Assembly (NCBI RefSeq): GCF_000378145.1
Contig: NZ_KB899283.1
Coordinates: 1 to 64,000, forward strand
DNA length: 64,000 bases
Reading direction: 5' to 3'
From: Saccharibacillus kuerlensis DSM 22868
GTDB lineage: Bacteria > Bacillota > Bacilli > Paenibacillales > Paenibacillaceae
A program made the position numbers and the translations under genes. Below, piece after piece: positions 33,494 through 44,160 of this stretch. A model generated the notes under the pieces. The model saw only the letters and a program-made list of their open reading frames with translations. It did not search any database and was not told where the DNA came from. How positions within the stretch are numbered: position 1 is the stretch's first letter; the number at the start of each line of letters is the position of its first letter.

Positions 33494-35206
33494 TTAAGCA
33501 TCCACACGTTCGGTTACGGCAGCAATCAGGCGCTCTACCGCTTCTTCCGCGCCCGCGAGCGAGTCACCACGTACCGCAAAATAAACTTTGATCTTCGGTT
33601 CAGTGCCGGAAGGACGCAGTACGAACCAAGAGTCGTCCTCCAACATGTATTTCAGGACGTTTTCCGCAGGCAGATCATCAATGCCTTGTGCGTAGTCAAG
33701 CGTCTGGACGACTTTGACTCCCGCTACCTCGGTCGGCGGATTCTCTCTCCAATCAGCCATGATCGACTGAATCTTCGCCAGACCGTCCTTGCCTTTCATC
33801 GTGCGCGACTCCAAGCGTTCAATGAACATACCGAACTGCTCGTACAATCCTTCCAACACGTCGTACAGCGTTTTGCCCTGCGTCTTATAGTAAGCCGCCG
33901 CTTCGGCAATCAGCATCGATGCCAAGACAGCATCTTTATCGCGTGCGTACGTACCGGCCAAGTAACCGTAGCTTTCTTCATAACCGAACAAGAAAGTATG
34001 TTCACCTGTCTGCTCAAACTGGTTCATTTTTTCGCCGATGTACTTGAAGCCCGTCAGCGTATTCAGTACTGTTGCACCATAGTGCCGGGCAATCGCTGCG
34101 CCCATCTCACTGGTTACGATCGTTTTGATGACAGCGCCATTTTCCGGCAGCGTACCTGCTTCCTTCATACGCCCCAGCACATAATCGACCATAATTGCGC
34201 CGGACTGATTGCCGGTCAGCACAACATATTGGCCTTCTTTGTTCCGTACGACCGCGCCCATTCGGTCACAGTCCGGATCGGTACCGATCAAAATATCGGC
34301 ATTCAGCTCTTCGCCGAGCTTCATCGCCAACGTAAACGCTTCGCGTTCTTCCGGGTTAGGCGACTTCACGGTCGAAAAATCGCCGTCCGGCTGTTCTTGT
34401 TCCGGCACGACAGTCACATTTTTGAAGCCGATTCTCTCTAGCACACGGCGCACCGGCACATTGCCTGTACCGTGCAGCGGTGTGAAAACGATCTGCAGAT
34501 CGTCGCCCTTGCCGGCCGCCAGCTGTTCGCGGCTCAGTGACAAACCTGCCACAGTATCGATAAACGCCTCGTCTTCCGCCTCGCCCAACCAAACGAGTAG
34601 TCCCTGCGCTTCCGCTTCTTCGCGGGTAATCCGCTTGATCTCGGAAAACGATTGTACGCCTTGCACGAGACTGATCACACGTTCCGCTTCGTCTGGAACC
34701 AGCTGTCCGCCCTCACGATTGTACACTTTGTAGCCGTTGTATTCCGGCGGGTTGTGGCTTGCCGTCACCATGATGCCGCCATCGGCCTGCAGATGGCGAA
34801 CCGAGAACGAAAGCTGCGGCGTCGTACGAAGCGACGGATACAGCTTGGCTACGATCCCGTTAGCTGCCAGTACAAGGGCCGCCTCCAGCGAAAACTCCGG
34901 CGAGAAGTGACGCGAATCATGCGCGATGACGACAGACGGTTTGCCTTCCTTGCCCTGCGCTGTTTCGAGTATGTACTCCGCCAATCCCTGAGTCGCTTTC
35001 CCGACTGTATAGCGGTTCATACGGTTGCTGCCTGCTCCGATAACTCCGCGCAGACCTCCCGTTCCGAATTCCAGCTCCCGGTAAAAGCGGTCTTCCAACT
35101 CATCAGGCTGCGATTCAAGCGCACGCAATTCCTGTTTCGTTTCCTCATCGATGCTTGGATCTTCTAACCATTGATTCACAACTGCCGCGGTCTTTTCGTT
35201 TAACAT
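33494..35206 (-). CDS. pgcA: Phospho-sugar mutase (alpha-phosphoglucomutase type)
   Basis: A 570-residue cytoplasmic enzyme interconverting hexose 1- and 6-phosphates. The phosphoserine loop TASHNPPEYNGYK, the metal loop DPDCDRMG, the sugar loop GYEESYGY and the phosphate loop RPSGTEPKIKVY are all present. The start at 35206 has GGAGGT upstream. It sits between fabZ and the wall-polymer genes; glucose-1-phosphate feeds UDP-glucose and glycolipid synthesis. Phosphomannomutase activity is possible, so the symbol is by similarity to B. subtilis PgcA. Confidence 0.88.
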   Translation of the reverse strand: MLNEKTAAVVNQWLEDPSIDEETKQELRALESQPDELEDRFYRELEFGTGGLRGVIGAGSNRMNRYTVGKATQGLAEYILETAQGKEGKPSVVIAHDSRHFSPEFSLEAALVLAANGIVAKLYPSLRTTPQLSFSVRHLQADGGIMVTASHNPPEYNGYKVYNREGGQLVPDEAERVISLVQGVQSFSEIKRITREEAEAQGLLVWLGEAEDEAFIDTVAGLSLSREQLAAGKGDDLQIVFTPLHGTGNVPVRRVLERIGFKNVTVVPEQEQPDGDFSTVKSPNPEEREAFTLAMKLGEELNADILIGTDPDCDRMGAVVRNKEGQYVVLTGNQSGAIMVDYVLGRMKEAGTLPENGAVIKTIVTSEMGAAIARHYGATVLNTLTGFKYIGEKMNQFEQTGEHTFLFGYEESYGYLAGTYARDKDAVLASMLIAEAAAYYKTQGKTLYDVLEGLYEQFGMFIERLESRTMKGKDGLAKIQSIMADWRENPPTEVAGVKVVQTLDYAQGIDDLPAENVLKYMLEDDSWFVLRPSGTEPKIKVYFAVRGDSLAGAEEAVERLIAAVTERVDA

Positions 35207-35258
35207 ATTCCTTGTACCTCCATGTCCGGATTGTTGGGGTAAAGAGGCGGTAATCGAA

Positions 35259-35693
35259 CTATTCGCGGTCGGCGAGAGCAAACATCATGTCGCCTTCGGC
35301 AACCACATTTCCATCCACTTTCGCCACGGCGTGTCCTTTTCCGATCTTGCCCTTGAAGCGTGTCATTTCGACTTCAAGCCTCAGCGTATCGCCTGGCTTC
35401 ACCTGACCGCGGAAACGGAATCCGTCGATGCCCGCGAAGAAACCCAGTTTACCGCGGTTTTCCTCTACCAACATCATCGCTACCGTTCCGACCTGAGCCA
35501 GTGCCTCAACTATTAATACCCCCGGCATCACCGGATAACCCGGAAAATGTCCAACAAAGAAAGGTTCGTTTACTGTTACATTTTTAATACCGACCGCGCT
35601 CTTACCCGGTTCGGCTTCCAAAATACGGTCCACCAACAGGAACGGCGGACGATGTGGAATGATTTCTTGAATCTGCTGCGAATCCAATATCAC
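35259..35693 (-). CDS. fabZ: 3-hydroxyacyl-ACP dehydratase FabZ
   Basis: A 144-residue hot-dog-fold enzyme that dehydrates beta-hydroxyacyl-ACP in fatty acid synthesis. Catalytic His49 ([11 protein letters not shown]) and Glu63 (VEALAQ) are in place, as is the [12 protein letters not shown] start. The start is GTG at 35693 with AAGGGAG eight bases upstream; this gives normal length. It lies 52 bp before the phosphohexomutase gene and follows flhP and the small membrane gene as in B. subtilis. Confidence 0.95.
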   Translation of the reverse strand: MILDSQQIQEIIPHRPPFLLVDRILEAEPGKSAVGIKNVTVNEPFFVGHFPGYPVMPGVLIVEALAQVGTVAMMLVEENRGKLGFFAGIDGFRFRGQVKPGDTLRLEVEMTRFKGKIGKGHAVAKVDGNVVAEGDMMFALADRE

Positions 35694-35776
35694 GAGCAAA
35701 ACTCCCTTCGGCAATTTCCCCCATCATTATACAGTTTCCCGCCGCAAAAGGAAATCGCGGAAAAGCCGAGCATACA

Positions 35777-35817
35777 AAGAGCCGTTCCCAAGCCGCATGG
35801 ACCCGGGAACGGCTCTT
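35777..35817 (-). terminator. Hairpin between the EpuA-like gene and fabZ
   Basis: A perfect 13-bp stem AAGAGCCGTTCCC / GGGAACGGCTCTT with a 15-base loop. The T run after it is short (three T), so termination may be partial. Confidence 0.6.
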
Positions 35818-35886
35818 GATGTCTATTCGCGCAGCACTTCTTGCAGCCGCTGCTCAGCTGACGAAAAACTTCAATCCAAAAGGTTC

Positions 35887-36105
35887 TTACGGAGCAAAAA
35901 TGAGGTCAAATACATGCAGCCATGTTTCCGGCCTAAACGCCTCCGCCAACTCCTGCTTTCCCATATACACATAACCGAAGACTAAGCCTCCGAATAGACA
36001 GAAAGCGAAAAAAAGCAGAAAAAGAGTAAGCCTCAGCAGCCTTCTGCCGAACATTTTTTTACGGCGTATCGGAGCTTCAACCTGCTCGTCCATTACCTTT
36101 TCCAC
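35887..36105 (-). CDS. Small single-pass membrane protein, EpuA-like
   Basis: A 72-residue protein with a basic N-terminus (RRKKMFGRRLLR), one hydrophobic helix (about residues 25-47) and a short outside tail. It resembles the EpuA family (PF11772), often labelled DNA-directed RNA polymerase subunit beta in databases; that name is misleading and no polymerase role is shown. Start is GTG at 36105 with AAGGAGGT six bases upstream. It stands between flhP and fabZ, where such genes are common in Bacillales. Confidence 0.7.
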   Translation of the reverse strand: MEKVMDEQVEAPIRRKKMFGRRLLRLTLFLLFFAFCLFGGLVFGYVYMGKQELAEAFRPETWLHVFDLIFAP

Positions 36106-36199
36106 TTTAACACCTCCTTACCGCAAAGCCCGAAGTCCCGGAATTCTCCGGAGCTTCGGACTCTTTCATTGTGCCGCCTATTGTTTTTTCGAATATCTG

Positions 36200-37006
36200 T
36201 TATTGACGAATTCCGTTCGCCAAAGTCGCCATTGTATCGCTTGAAGTCAACGCTTTTGCAGCCAGTTGGTAAGCACGCTGTGCCTGCATCAGATCCGTCA
36301 TCTGGGCCGTCATATCAACGTTGGATTGTTCCACGTATCCTTGTCTTACCTGAGCTGTTACATCGTTATTCGTCAATACGTCCGCTTCATTCAGACCGTT
36401 ACCAAGAACGAATACATTGCCATCCGTCTGTACCAGTCCTTCCGAATGGTTCACGCGAGCCAGCGACAGCTGACCTGCCGGCGTACTGCCCCCGTCCGGG
36501 TTCAGAGCACGAACGGTTCCATCGCTGTCCACCTGCAGTTTGGAGTCGGCCGGGATCCGAATCGGCTGCCCGTTCGTTCCCATCACGGGATGGCCTTGGT
36601 TGGTCATCAGATATACGTTTTGTGTATCTTCAGCAATCGCTCCTAATTGGAAGCCGCCTTCGCGCGTCCAGCCCTTGCCTCCGTTTACCTGAATCTCGAA
36701 CAGTGCATTACCTTCGATCGCAATGTCAGACAGACTGCCGGTTTCCTTCAACGCACCCTGCTTCAAATCAACGGTTACTTCGCCCATACGAGCGCCAAAG
36801 CCCAGATTATATCCGGCATCCGTACGGCGTCCGTCAAGCTGGAAGTGCTGCCCCTGTTTCTGAACCTGAGTCAGTACGTCTTGAAAATTCCCCTGCTTGG
36901 CTTTGTATCCGACCGTATCTAGATTAGCGATGTTATCCGAAATCATCTCGAGCTTACGCTGGAGGCCGTTCATTGTTACCGCAGCACTGATCATCGAGTT
37001 ATTCAT
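36200..37006 (-). CDS. flhP: Flagellar basal-body rod protein FlhP (FlgG-type)
   Basis: A 268-residue axial protein of the flagellar rod. The N-terminal motif ISDNIANLDTVGYKAKQGNF and the C-terminal QSNVDMTAQMTDLMQAQRAYQLAAKAL helix define the FlgG/FlgF class. It lies 12 bp after flhO, with which it forms the distal rod in B. subtilis, and both follow mbl as in Bacillus. Start ATG has GGAGGT upstream. Confidence 0.93.
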   Translation of the reverse strand: MNNSMISAAVTMNGLQRKLEMISDNIANLDTVGYKAKQGNFQDVLTQVQKQGQHFQLDGRRTDAGYNLGFGARMGEVTVDLKQGALKETGSLSDIAIEGNALFEIQVNGGKGWTREGGFQLGAIAEDTQNVYLMTNQGHPVMGTNGQPIRIPADSKLQVDSDGTVRALNPDGGSTPAGQLSLARVNHSEGLVQTDGNVFVLGNGLNEADVLTNNDVTAQVRQGYVEQSNVDMTAQMTDLMQAQRAYQLAAKALTSSDTMATLANGIRQ

Positions 37007-37018
37007 GAATGTACCTCC

Positions 37019-37900
37019 TTAGTTTACTCTTCCAACTTCGTTAACAGCTTTTTCCAAACTCTTATCGTAAAACTGTACGATCTTCTGATTGGCTTCATAC
37101 GCGCGAAGCGCTGCCGTCAGATCTACCATCGACTGGGCCGCATCTACTGTAGAGCGCTCCAGATACCCCTGCTTCACTTCAAACTGATCGGCGTCTGTCG
37201 CTGCACGAAGCGCTCCAGCTCCCTGAGTCTTTTCCGTAAACAGCCCTTCGCCGTCGCGAGTCAGCCCATTCGGCTGCTCTGCAATCGTAACTCCGATTCG
37301 GCCTGATGCCGCACCTGTCACCTTATTGAAAATGGTTCCGTTCTCCCGCACCCAGTAATCGTCCATCGAACCTGCCAGAATGATTGGTTGGCCATCTTGC
37401 CCCAATACGTTCTGATTCATCGAAGTAACGAGACGGCCGTCAGCCGCCAAGTTGAGATCGCCGTCGCGTGTATAGCTAATGCCGCCTTCCGGGTTCTCAA
37501 CATTGAAGAATGCCTGCGGCTTGTACACCGTCTGACCATTCGCCAGTACTGCCTTGCCGGAAGCGTCGAACATTACATTTCCGCCCTGCGGATTCGCCAC
37601 CTGGATATCGGAGATCAGCGCGAGGTCATCCGAAGACTGTGTCTCCGTAATATCGCCCTGCACCATCATCGAAATGCTTTCTTCGGCGAACACGCCGGTA
37701 TTCAGCTTGCCGACATTACGATTGTCGCGGCCTTCATCCCCGCTGCGCAGTGCCACCATTACTTCGGGAAAAGAACGTGCTATGCTTTCTACCTGCTTGT
37801 ATCCCGTCGTGTTTATGTTGGCAATGTTCTGCGTGACCGTGTCATGTCTGCGCTGCTGGGTCATCATGCCTGCGGTCGCCGTATATAATCCTCTCAGCAT
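37019..37900 (-). CDS. flhO: Flagellar basal-body rod protein FlhO (FlgF-type)
   Basis: A 293-residue rod protein with the N-terminal motif VTQNIANINTTGYKQ and C-terminal STVDAAQSMVDLTAALRAYEANQKIV. It is the first of the flhO-flhP pair and lies 158 bp after mbl, probably in the same transcript. The match of gene order to Bacillus (mbl-flhO-flhP) supports these names over flgF/flgG. Confidence 0.92.
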   Translation of the reverse strand: MLRGLYTATAGMMTQQRRHDTVTQNIANINTTGYKQVESIARSFPEVMVALRSGDEGRDNRNVGKLNTGVFAEESISMMVQGDITETQSSDDLALISDIQVANPQGGNVMFDASGKAVLANGQTVYKPQAFFNVENPEGGISYTRDGDLNLAADGRLVTSMNQNVLGQDGQPIILAGSMDDYWVRENGTIFNKVTGAASGRIGVTIAEQPNGLTRDGEGLFTEKTQGAGALRAATDADQFEVKQGYLERSTVDAAQSMVDLTAALRAYEANQKIVQFYDKSLEKAVNEVGRVN

Positions 37901-38058
37901 TCGATGTTTTCCCCTTTCCGATATCGCGGATGCGGTACGTTTCCTTTTCTTATTATTCCAGGCTGTCTTTGTCCGTATCCTCTAGCCGGCGTTTCAAAAA
38001 AGCCCCACCGGCCTTGTTTTATATATATCGGCATTTTCGAGAAATTGTGAAGAGGAAA

Positions 38059-39057
38059 TCAGAATTTTTTCTTGGCTGTTTTATCAAGATGATCCAGCAT
38101 CTTCTGTGTGCCTTTTACAACACAGTGCATCGGATCTTCCGCTGTCCAGACTGGCACTCTCAATTCACTCGCGAGCAGGTCGTCAAGGCCGTGAAGCAGC
38201 GCTCCGCCGCCTGTTAACACGACGCCCCGATCGATAATATCTGCCGACAGCTCGGGAGGAGTGCGCTCCAACACCGTTTTGGCGGCGCTCACGATCAATG
38301 CAACCGATTCGTCCAGCGCTTCCTTGACTTCAGCAGAAGTAACGGAGATGGTACGCGGCAGTCCGTTGACCATATCGCGTCCACGAATGTCCACTTCTGC
38401 CTGACGTCCATCGGGATGTACGGAAGCGATGTTAATCTTAAGATCTTCCGCCGTACGTTCGCCGATCAACAATTTATATTTGTTTTTGATATAGCGAATG
38501 ATCGATTCGTCGAATGTATCCCCTGCCACCTTGATCGAGGAGGATGTTACGATATCGCCCATCGACAGAACAGCCACATCGGTCGTACCGCCACCGATAT
38601 CGACGACCATATTGCCGCTCGGCTGGTAAATGTCCATGCCTGCACCGATTGCAGCTGCTTTCGGCTCTTCTTCCAAGTATACGTCTTTTGCTCCGGTACG
38701 CTGGGCCGCTTCACGGATTGCTTTTTGCTCGACGGAAGTAATATTGGTCGGTGCACAGATCAGAATCCGCGGACTGCTGTACCAATTCCGGCCGCCGACT
38801 TTGTTGATGAAGTAGCGCAGCATGGCTTCCGTAATGTCGAAGTCTGCAATAACCCCGTCGCGCAGTGGCCGCACCACTTCAATATTGCCTGGCGTGCGTC
38901 CTACCATACGGCGCGCTTCTTCGCCTACAGCCAACACGCGTTTGGATTCTCTCTCTACCGCCACAACCGATGGCTCGTCAATAACGACTCCCTTGCCCTT
39001 CACATAAATCAGCACGTTCGCCGTGCCTAGATCGATCCCGATATCCTTGCTCAACAT
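38059..39057 (-). CDS. mbl: MreB-family actin-like cell-shape protein Mbl
   Basis: A 332-residue filament-forming ATPase guiding lateral wall synthesis. MreB motifs are clear: IGIDLGTANVLIY (phosphate 1), VVDIGGGTTDVAV (phosphate 2) and VVLTGGGALLHG (adenosine). The start at 39057 (MLSKDIGIDLGT) has GGAGG upstream; the longer frame has no site. I call it Mbl because flhO-flhP follow it directly, as in B. subtilis. The gene usually before it, spoIIID, is absent. Confidence 0.92.
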   Translation of the reverse strand: MLSKDIGIDLGTANVLIYVKGKGVVIDEPSVVAVERESKRVLAVGEEARRMVGRTPGNIEVVRPLRDGVIADFDITEAMLRYFINKVGGRNWYSSPRILICAPTNITSVEQKAIREAAQRTGAKDVYLEEEPKAAAIGAGMDIYQPSGNMVVDIGGGTTDVAVLSMGDIVTSSSIKVAGDTFDESIIRYIKNKYKLLIGERTAEDLKINIASVHPDGRQAEVDIRGRDMVNGLPRTISVTSAEVKEALDESVALIVSAAKTVLERTPPELSADIIDRGVVLTGGGALLHGLDDLLASELRVPVWTAEDPMHCVVKGTQKMLDHLDKTAKKKF

Positions 39058-39142
39058 GTCTTTTCGCGGCCTCCAGCATCCTTGTTTATTCGGCTTTTTT
39101 ACTGCGTGCTTCTGCCCGCCATCCTGTAAACTACCAGCTTTT

Positions 39143-39172
39143 AACATACCATATTTACAGGCGTTACATCAA
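39143..39172 (-). promoter_or_regulatory. Promoter of mbl with flanking inverted repeat
   Basis: TTGATG (39167-39172), 18 bases, extended -10 TGGTATGTT (TATGTT at 39143-39148) on the minus strand. The inverted repeat CCTGTAAA (39123-39130) / TTTACAGG (39154-39161) brackets the -10 and start site and could be an operator. Confidence 0.55.
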
Positions 39173-39205
39173 CGGAAATCCAGCTTAAATATAGGCCGAA
39201 AATGC

Positions 39206-39238
39206 AAAAAACCCAAGTTTGCGAGAACTTGGGTTTTT
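39206..39238 (-). terminator. Terminator after murA
   Basis: AAAAACCCAAGTT / AACTTGGGTTTTT arms with a six-base loop; A and T runs on both sides. Confidence 0.9.
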
Positions 39239-39264
39239 GAACCTTTTTGAACTGAGATGTGGAG

Positions 39265-40611
39265 TTAAGCCCACGTTGGCTGAATGTTGAAGATCGGAGC
39301 TTCCGCCTGCACGATCGTTTCGTTCGCCGCTGTCGACTCCTGCACTTCTTCCGTCATGGAAACGCGCCAGATGTCTGCACCCAGACCTACCAGTTTTTCC
39401 GTCAAGTTGACGTATCCACGGTCGATATGATGAGTGCCGCCGACTTCTGTCGTACCTTCCGCTACAAGGCCGGCACAGATTAGAGCCGCTCCTGCACGAA
39501 GGTCGGTAGCCGTTACCTTGGCGCCTACAAACTTCGTTTCGCCGCTAACAAACGAAGAACGTCCTTCTACCTTGATTTCGGCGTTCATCAGACGGAACTG
39601 ATCGACGTGCATGAAGCGGTTTTCGAATACCGTTTCTGTCACTACGCTTGTTCCAGTCGCACTCAGCAGAAGTGCCATCATCTGGGCCTGCATATCCGTT
39701 GGGAAGCCCGGGTACGGCAGCGTCTTAATATCCACTGCCCGAAGCGGCTTGTCGGCTACAACACGAATGCCGTTGTCGTCCGGAGTTACCGAAACGCCCA
39801 TTTCTTCCATCTTGGCAATTACCGGACCGAGATGATCGGCAATCGCTCCTTCAACGTATACGTCGCCGCCTGTGATTGCAGCAGCTACCATATAGGTTCC
39901 AGCTTCAATGCGGTCGGGAATCACGGTATGAGGAGCACCTACAAGCTTCTCAACACCTTCAATCCGGATTGTACCGGTACCAGCGCCGCGGACAATTGCG
40001 CCCATGGCATTCAGGTAATTGGCCAGGTCAACAATCTCTGGCTCCTTGGCAGCATTTTCAATCGTCGTCACGCCTTCAGCCATTGTTGCCGCCATCATAA
40101 TGTTTTCTGTAGCGCCTACGCTGGCCATATCCAGATAAATTTTCGCCCCGCGAAGTCTGCCTTCGCTCTTGGCTTCAACATATCCTTCTCCCAACGTAAC
40201 GGTTGCCCCCATCGCTTCGAATCCTTTAAGATGCAGATCAATTGGACGTGTACCGATTGCACACCCGCCCGGCATCGAAATGCGGGTAGATCCCAGGCGT
40301 GCAAGCAAAGGTCCCATTACGAGGAAAGAGGCGCGCATCTTGCTCACCCATTCGTAAGGCGCTTCACAGGAAGTCAGGTTTTGCGCATCTACACGGATGA
40401 CTTCGTCCCGGTATGTAATGCCCGCTCCTAGTGATTCCAAAACTTTATTGATAGTCATTACGTCGTCAAGAGGAGGTGCATCCGAGATGACACTCTCTCC
40501 TTCTTGTCCTAAAAGACTGGCAGCGATGATAGGAAGCACCGAATTCTTGGCACCGCTAACTTTGACGGTTCCGGTCAATCGTTTGCCGCCGCGGACGATA
40601 AATTTGCTCAT
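39265..40611 (-). CDS. murA: UDP-N-acetylglucosamine 1-carboxyvinyltransferase
   Basis: A 448-residue enzyme catalysing the first committed step of peptidoglycan synthesis, addition of enolpyruvate to UDP-GlcNAc. The fosfomycin-target cysteine is Cys117 in [14 protein letters not shown]; the N-terminal GAKNS loop is intact. Length is slightly above average because of a C-terminal tail (about 25 residues, acidic). It follows the ATP synthase operon and the DUF1146 gene as murAA does in Bacillus. Start ATG has GGAGGG upstream. Confidence 0.96.
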   Translation of the reverse strand: MSKFIVRGGKRLTGTVKVSGAKNSVLPIIAASLLGQEGESVISDAPPLDDVMTINKVLESLGAGITYRDEVIRVDAQNLTSCEAPYEWVSKMRASFLVMGPLLARLGSTRISMPGGCAIGTRPIDLHLKGFEAMGATVTLGEGYVEAKSEGRLRGAKIYLDMASVGATENIMMAATMAEGVTTIENAAKEPEIVDLANYLNAMGAIVRGAGTGTIRIEGVEKLVGAPHTVIPDRIEAGTYMVAAAITGGDVYVEGAIADHLGPVIAKMEEMGVSVTPDDNGIRVVADKPLRAVDIKTLPYPGFPTDMQAQMMALLLSATGTSVVTETVFENRFMHVDQFRLMNAEIKVEGRSSFVSGETKFVGAKVTATDLRAGAALICAGLVAEGTTEVGGTHHIDRGYVNLTEKLVGLGADIWRVSMTEEVQESTAANETIVQAEAPIFNIQPTWA

Positions 40612-40775
40612 CTCCGTATTCCCTCCGCGCGTTGTAATTTGCGTTTAATTGTTTGTTTTTGTTTGTGGTATTGTGCACATGCCGGTCTAAAACCGGTTTA
40701 TCTTTTGGATAAAGTGAAGCCAACAAACCTAATCACTGATTAACCCAAGCATTCCGACTTAAAACAATTCCAGCT

Positions 40776-41033
40776 TTATAAGCTCATTCTGAGCAGCTGC
40801 GACCATCCGATATAATCCAAAATAAAGTTCGCAACGAAATGCCCGAGCACAATCGCCAACAGAACATGCAGCATTTTCCCCTGCGAACTCTGAGGATGGC
40901 GAATAAAGAGATCGAGCTTCAGGTTTTGCAGCGCCCACCATGCCAAAGCGATACAGCCCAGTGAAATACACATGGACAAGATGCCGGAAACTCCGGTTTG
41001 CGAGAAAGATGCCATTGCTCTTTCAGCCATCAT
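40776..41033 (-). CDS. ywzB: DUF1146 (YwzB-type) small membrane protein
   Basis: An 85-residue protein with two hydrophobic helices (about residues 14-33 and 51-68) joined by LDLFIRHPQSSQGK. It belongs to the DUF1146/TIGR02327 family, of unknown function, found between atpC and murA throughout Bacillales. I chose ATG 41033 because AAAGGAG lies five bases upstream; two ATGs further out are poorer. Confidence 0.82.
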   Translation of the reverse strand: MMAERAMASFSQTGVSGILSMCISLGCIALAWWALQNLKLDLFIRHPQSSQGKMLHVLLAIVLGHFVANFILDYIGWSQLLRMSL

Positions 41034-41417
41034 CCAAGCTCCTTTCATTGATCCGGCCTTACCTTCTGACTGCATAAACGATTATTTTTTGCGGACTTCT
41101 CTATAATACTGGGAAGCGGGCGAAGAATCCAGCACATTTCAAACAAATTTTGCAAAAAAACGCCCATAACTTTCCTCTTGAGCTTATTTACTGGGTTTTG
41201 CCTGCTTGCTTATAAAATTGTAAGCGTTTTTCTTTTTTATCCCTTGTGGTTGCGGGTTTTCTTGTTTCGTTTGTTGATTTAAACCGTGGTCAATCTGCCG
41301 TTGGACGATATGAATTTATAAGAGAAAAAGCGCTTTGAATATTTACATGTGTTTTATATTTCCGGGGAAATATAACTATACAAAAAAAGCCGGTCTCCGA
41401 GGAGACCGGCTTTGCGA
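41034..41417. other. Intergenic region between atpC and the DUF1146 gene
   Basis: No gene is seen. It holds the atp terminator (41382-41413), a perfect palindrome TATATTTCC-GG-GGAAATATA (41355-41374) that may be an operator, and two sequences partly like catabolite-response elements (about 41216-41231 and 41324-41338). No convincing promoter for murA could be fixed. Confidence 0.7.
41382..41413 (-). terminator. Terminator of the ATP synthase operon
   Basis: AAAGCCGGTCTCC / GGAGACCGGCTTT with a two-base loop, followed on the minus strand by TTTT. It lies directly after the atpC stop. Confidence 0.92.
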
Positions 41418-41840
41418 CTATTTGTTGACGATGTCCATATTGGTCACGTCGAGACGAGTCACTGCACGTTTGAGCGCGAGTTCGGCACGGCGGAAATCGA
41501 TCTCATCCTGATGCAGTTTTCCGTTTTCGAGGCGCAATTCGGCTCTCTCACGCGCCGCACGGGCACGGTCGATATCGATCGCTTCCGGCAGCTCCGCACT
41601 TTCCGCCAACACGACCACTTTCTCGGAACGGACTTCAAGGAATCCACCGTGTACCGCTACATGGGACCACTTGCCGTCATGCTGGAGGCTGAACGCTCCG
41701 ATTTGCAGCGGAGCGACCGTCGCAATATGACCCGGCAGGACGCCCATGTCGCCTTCTATGCTTTTAGCGACGATACTGGTGACATTGCCAGAGTAAATAA
41801 GACGCTCCGGCGTGACGATTTCCAGCAAAAAGGTGTTCAC
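41418..41840 (-). CDS. atpC: ATP synthase epsilon subunit
   Basis: A 140-residue F1 central-stalk subunit that couples rotation and can inhibit hydrolysis. It has the N-terminal beta sandwich (VTPERLIYSGNV, GDMGVLPGH) and the C-terminal helical hairpin. The start is GTG at 41840 preceded by GGAGGG. Last gene of atpIBEFHAGDC. Confidence 0.96.
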   Translation of the reverse strand: MNTFLLEIVTPERLIYSGNVTSIVAKSIEGDMGVLPGHIATVAPLQIGAFSLQHDGKWSHVAVHGGFLEVRSEKVVVLAESAELPEAIDIDRARAARERAELRLENGKLHQDEIDFRRAELALKRAVTRLDVTNMDIVNK

Positions 41841-41871
41841 TTCTATCCCTCCTCACCCGAAGCTTGTAAGC

Positions 41872-43287
<1,416 letters not shown>

Positions 43288-43296
43288 CTACAAGCT

Positions 43297-44160
43297 TCAG
43301 CTTTGTGCGGCATTAGCGCCGGCCACGATTTCGGTAATTTCCTGTGTAATGGCTGCCTGACGTGCACGGTTGTACGTTAAGGTATACTCGTTGATCAGCT
43401 TGGATGCATTCTTAGTCGCTGCACCCATGGCAGTCATCTTCGCGCCAAGTTCACTTGCTTTTCCTTCAAGAACAGCTTTGTAAATCAGCGTCTCGGCATA
43501 ACGAGGCAGCAGCACGTCCAAAACTTCGGCAGGCGAAGGTTCGAATTCATAGCTTTGCATCGCACCATCGAAAGTGACCGGCTCCATTGGCAGCAGTCCT
43601 TCGACCTGTGGAATTTGAGTAAGCGCATTAACAAACTGGTTATAGCATAAGTACAACGCATCGCAGTTGCCGAGCTCGTAATCTCTGACTGCTCGGGATG
43701 CAAGCGTCTTGACATCGGCGAACGAAGGAGCGTCGGAAAGATCCGTTACCATTTCCGCGACCGGGATGCCCCGTCTGCGGAAATAATCGCGACCTTTCCG
43801 GCCGATTACGTAAATCATGTATTCGTCGGGAGAAGAATGACGATCCCGAAGCTCGTTCGATACCCGGCGCAGAATATTAGCATTGTAACCGCCAGCAAGA
43901 CCGCGATCCGATGTAATAACCAAGTAAGCCGTTTTACGTACTGCGCGTTTTTCGAGCATTGGATGACGAACTCCGGTGCTGCCGGAAGCGATGCTTGCTA
44001 CGACTTCACGCAGCTTTTCCGAGTAAGGACGCGCCGCTTCCGTCTTCTCCTGTGCACGACGCAGCTTGGAGGCCGCAACCATCTCCATAGCCTTGGTGAT
44101 CTGACGCGTATTTTGCGTACTTTTGATCTGCCGCTTGATTTCGCGTATTCCTTTAGCCAT
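43297..44160 (-). CDS. atpG: ATP synthase gamma subunit
   Basis: A 287-residue rotor shaft of F1. The N-terminal helix (KRQIKSTQNTRQITKAMEMV) and the C-terminal helix (LTYNRARQAAITQEITEIV) are typical. Start at 44160 has GGGAGGT. It is separated from atpA by an unusual 402 bp, and a hairpin (44177-44195) sits beside its ribosome binding site. Confidence 0.97.
   Translation of the reverse strand: MAKGIREIKRQIKSTQNTRQITKAMEMVAASKLRRAQEKTEAARPYSEKLREVVASIASGSTGVRHPMLEKRAVRKTAYLVITSDRGLAGGYNANILRRVSNELRDRHSSPDEYMIYVIGRKGRDYFRRRGIPVAEMVTDLSDAPSFADVKTLASRAVRDYELGNCDALYLCYNQFVNALTQIPQVEGLLPMEPVTFDGAMQSYEFEPSPAEVLDVLLPRYAETLIYKAVLEGKASELGAKMTAMGAATKNASKLINEYTLTYNRARQAAITQEITEIVAGANAAQS

Noticed and set aside
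41216-41338. Catabolite-response elements upstream of the DUF1146 gene
   Set aside because: Both candidates (TGTAAGCGTTTTTC and AAAAAGCGCTTTGA) miss required positions of the consensus, so they are not listed as sites.
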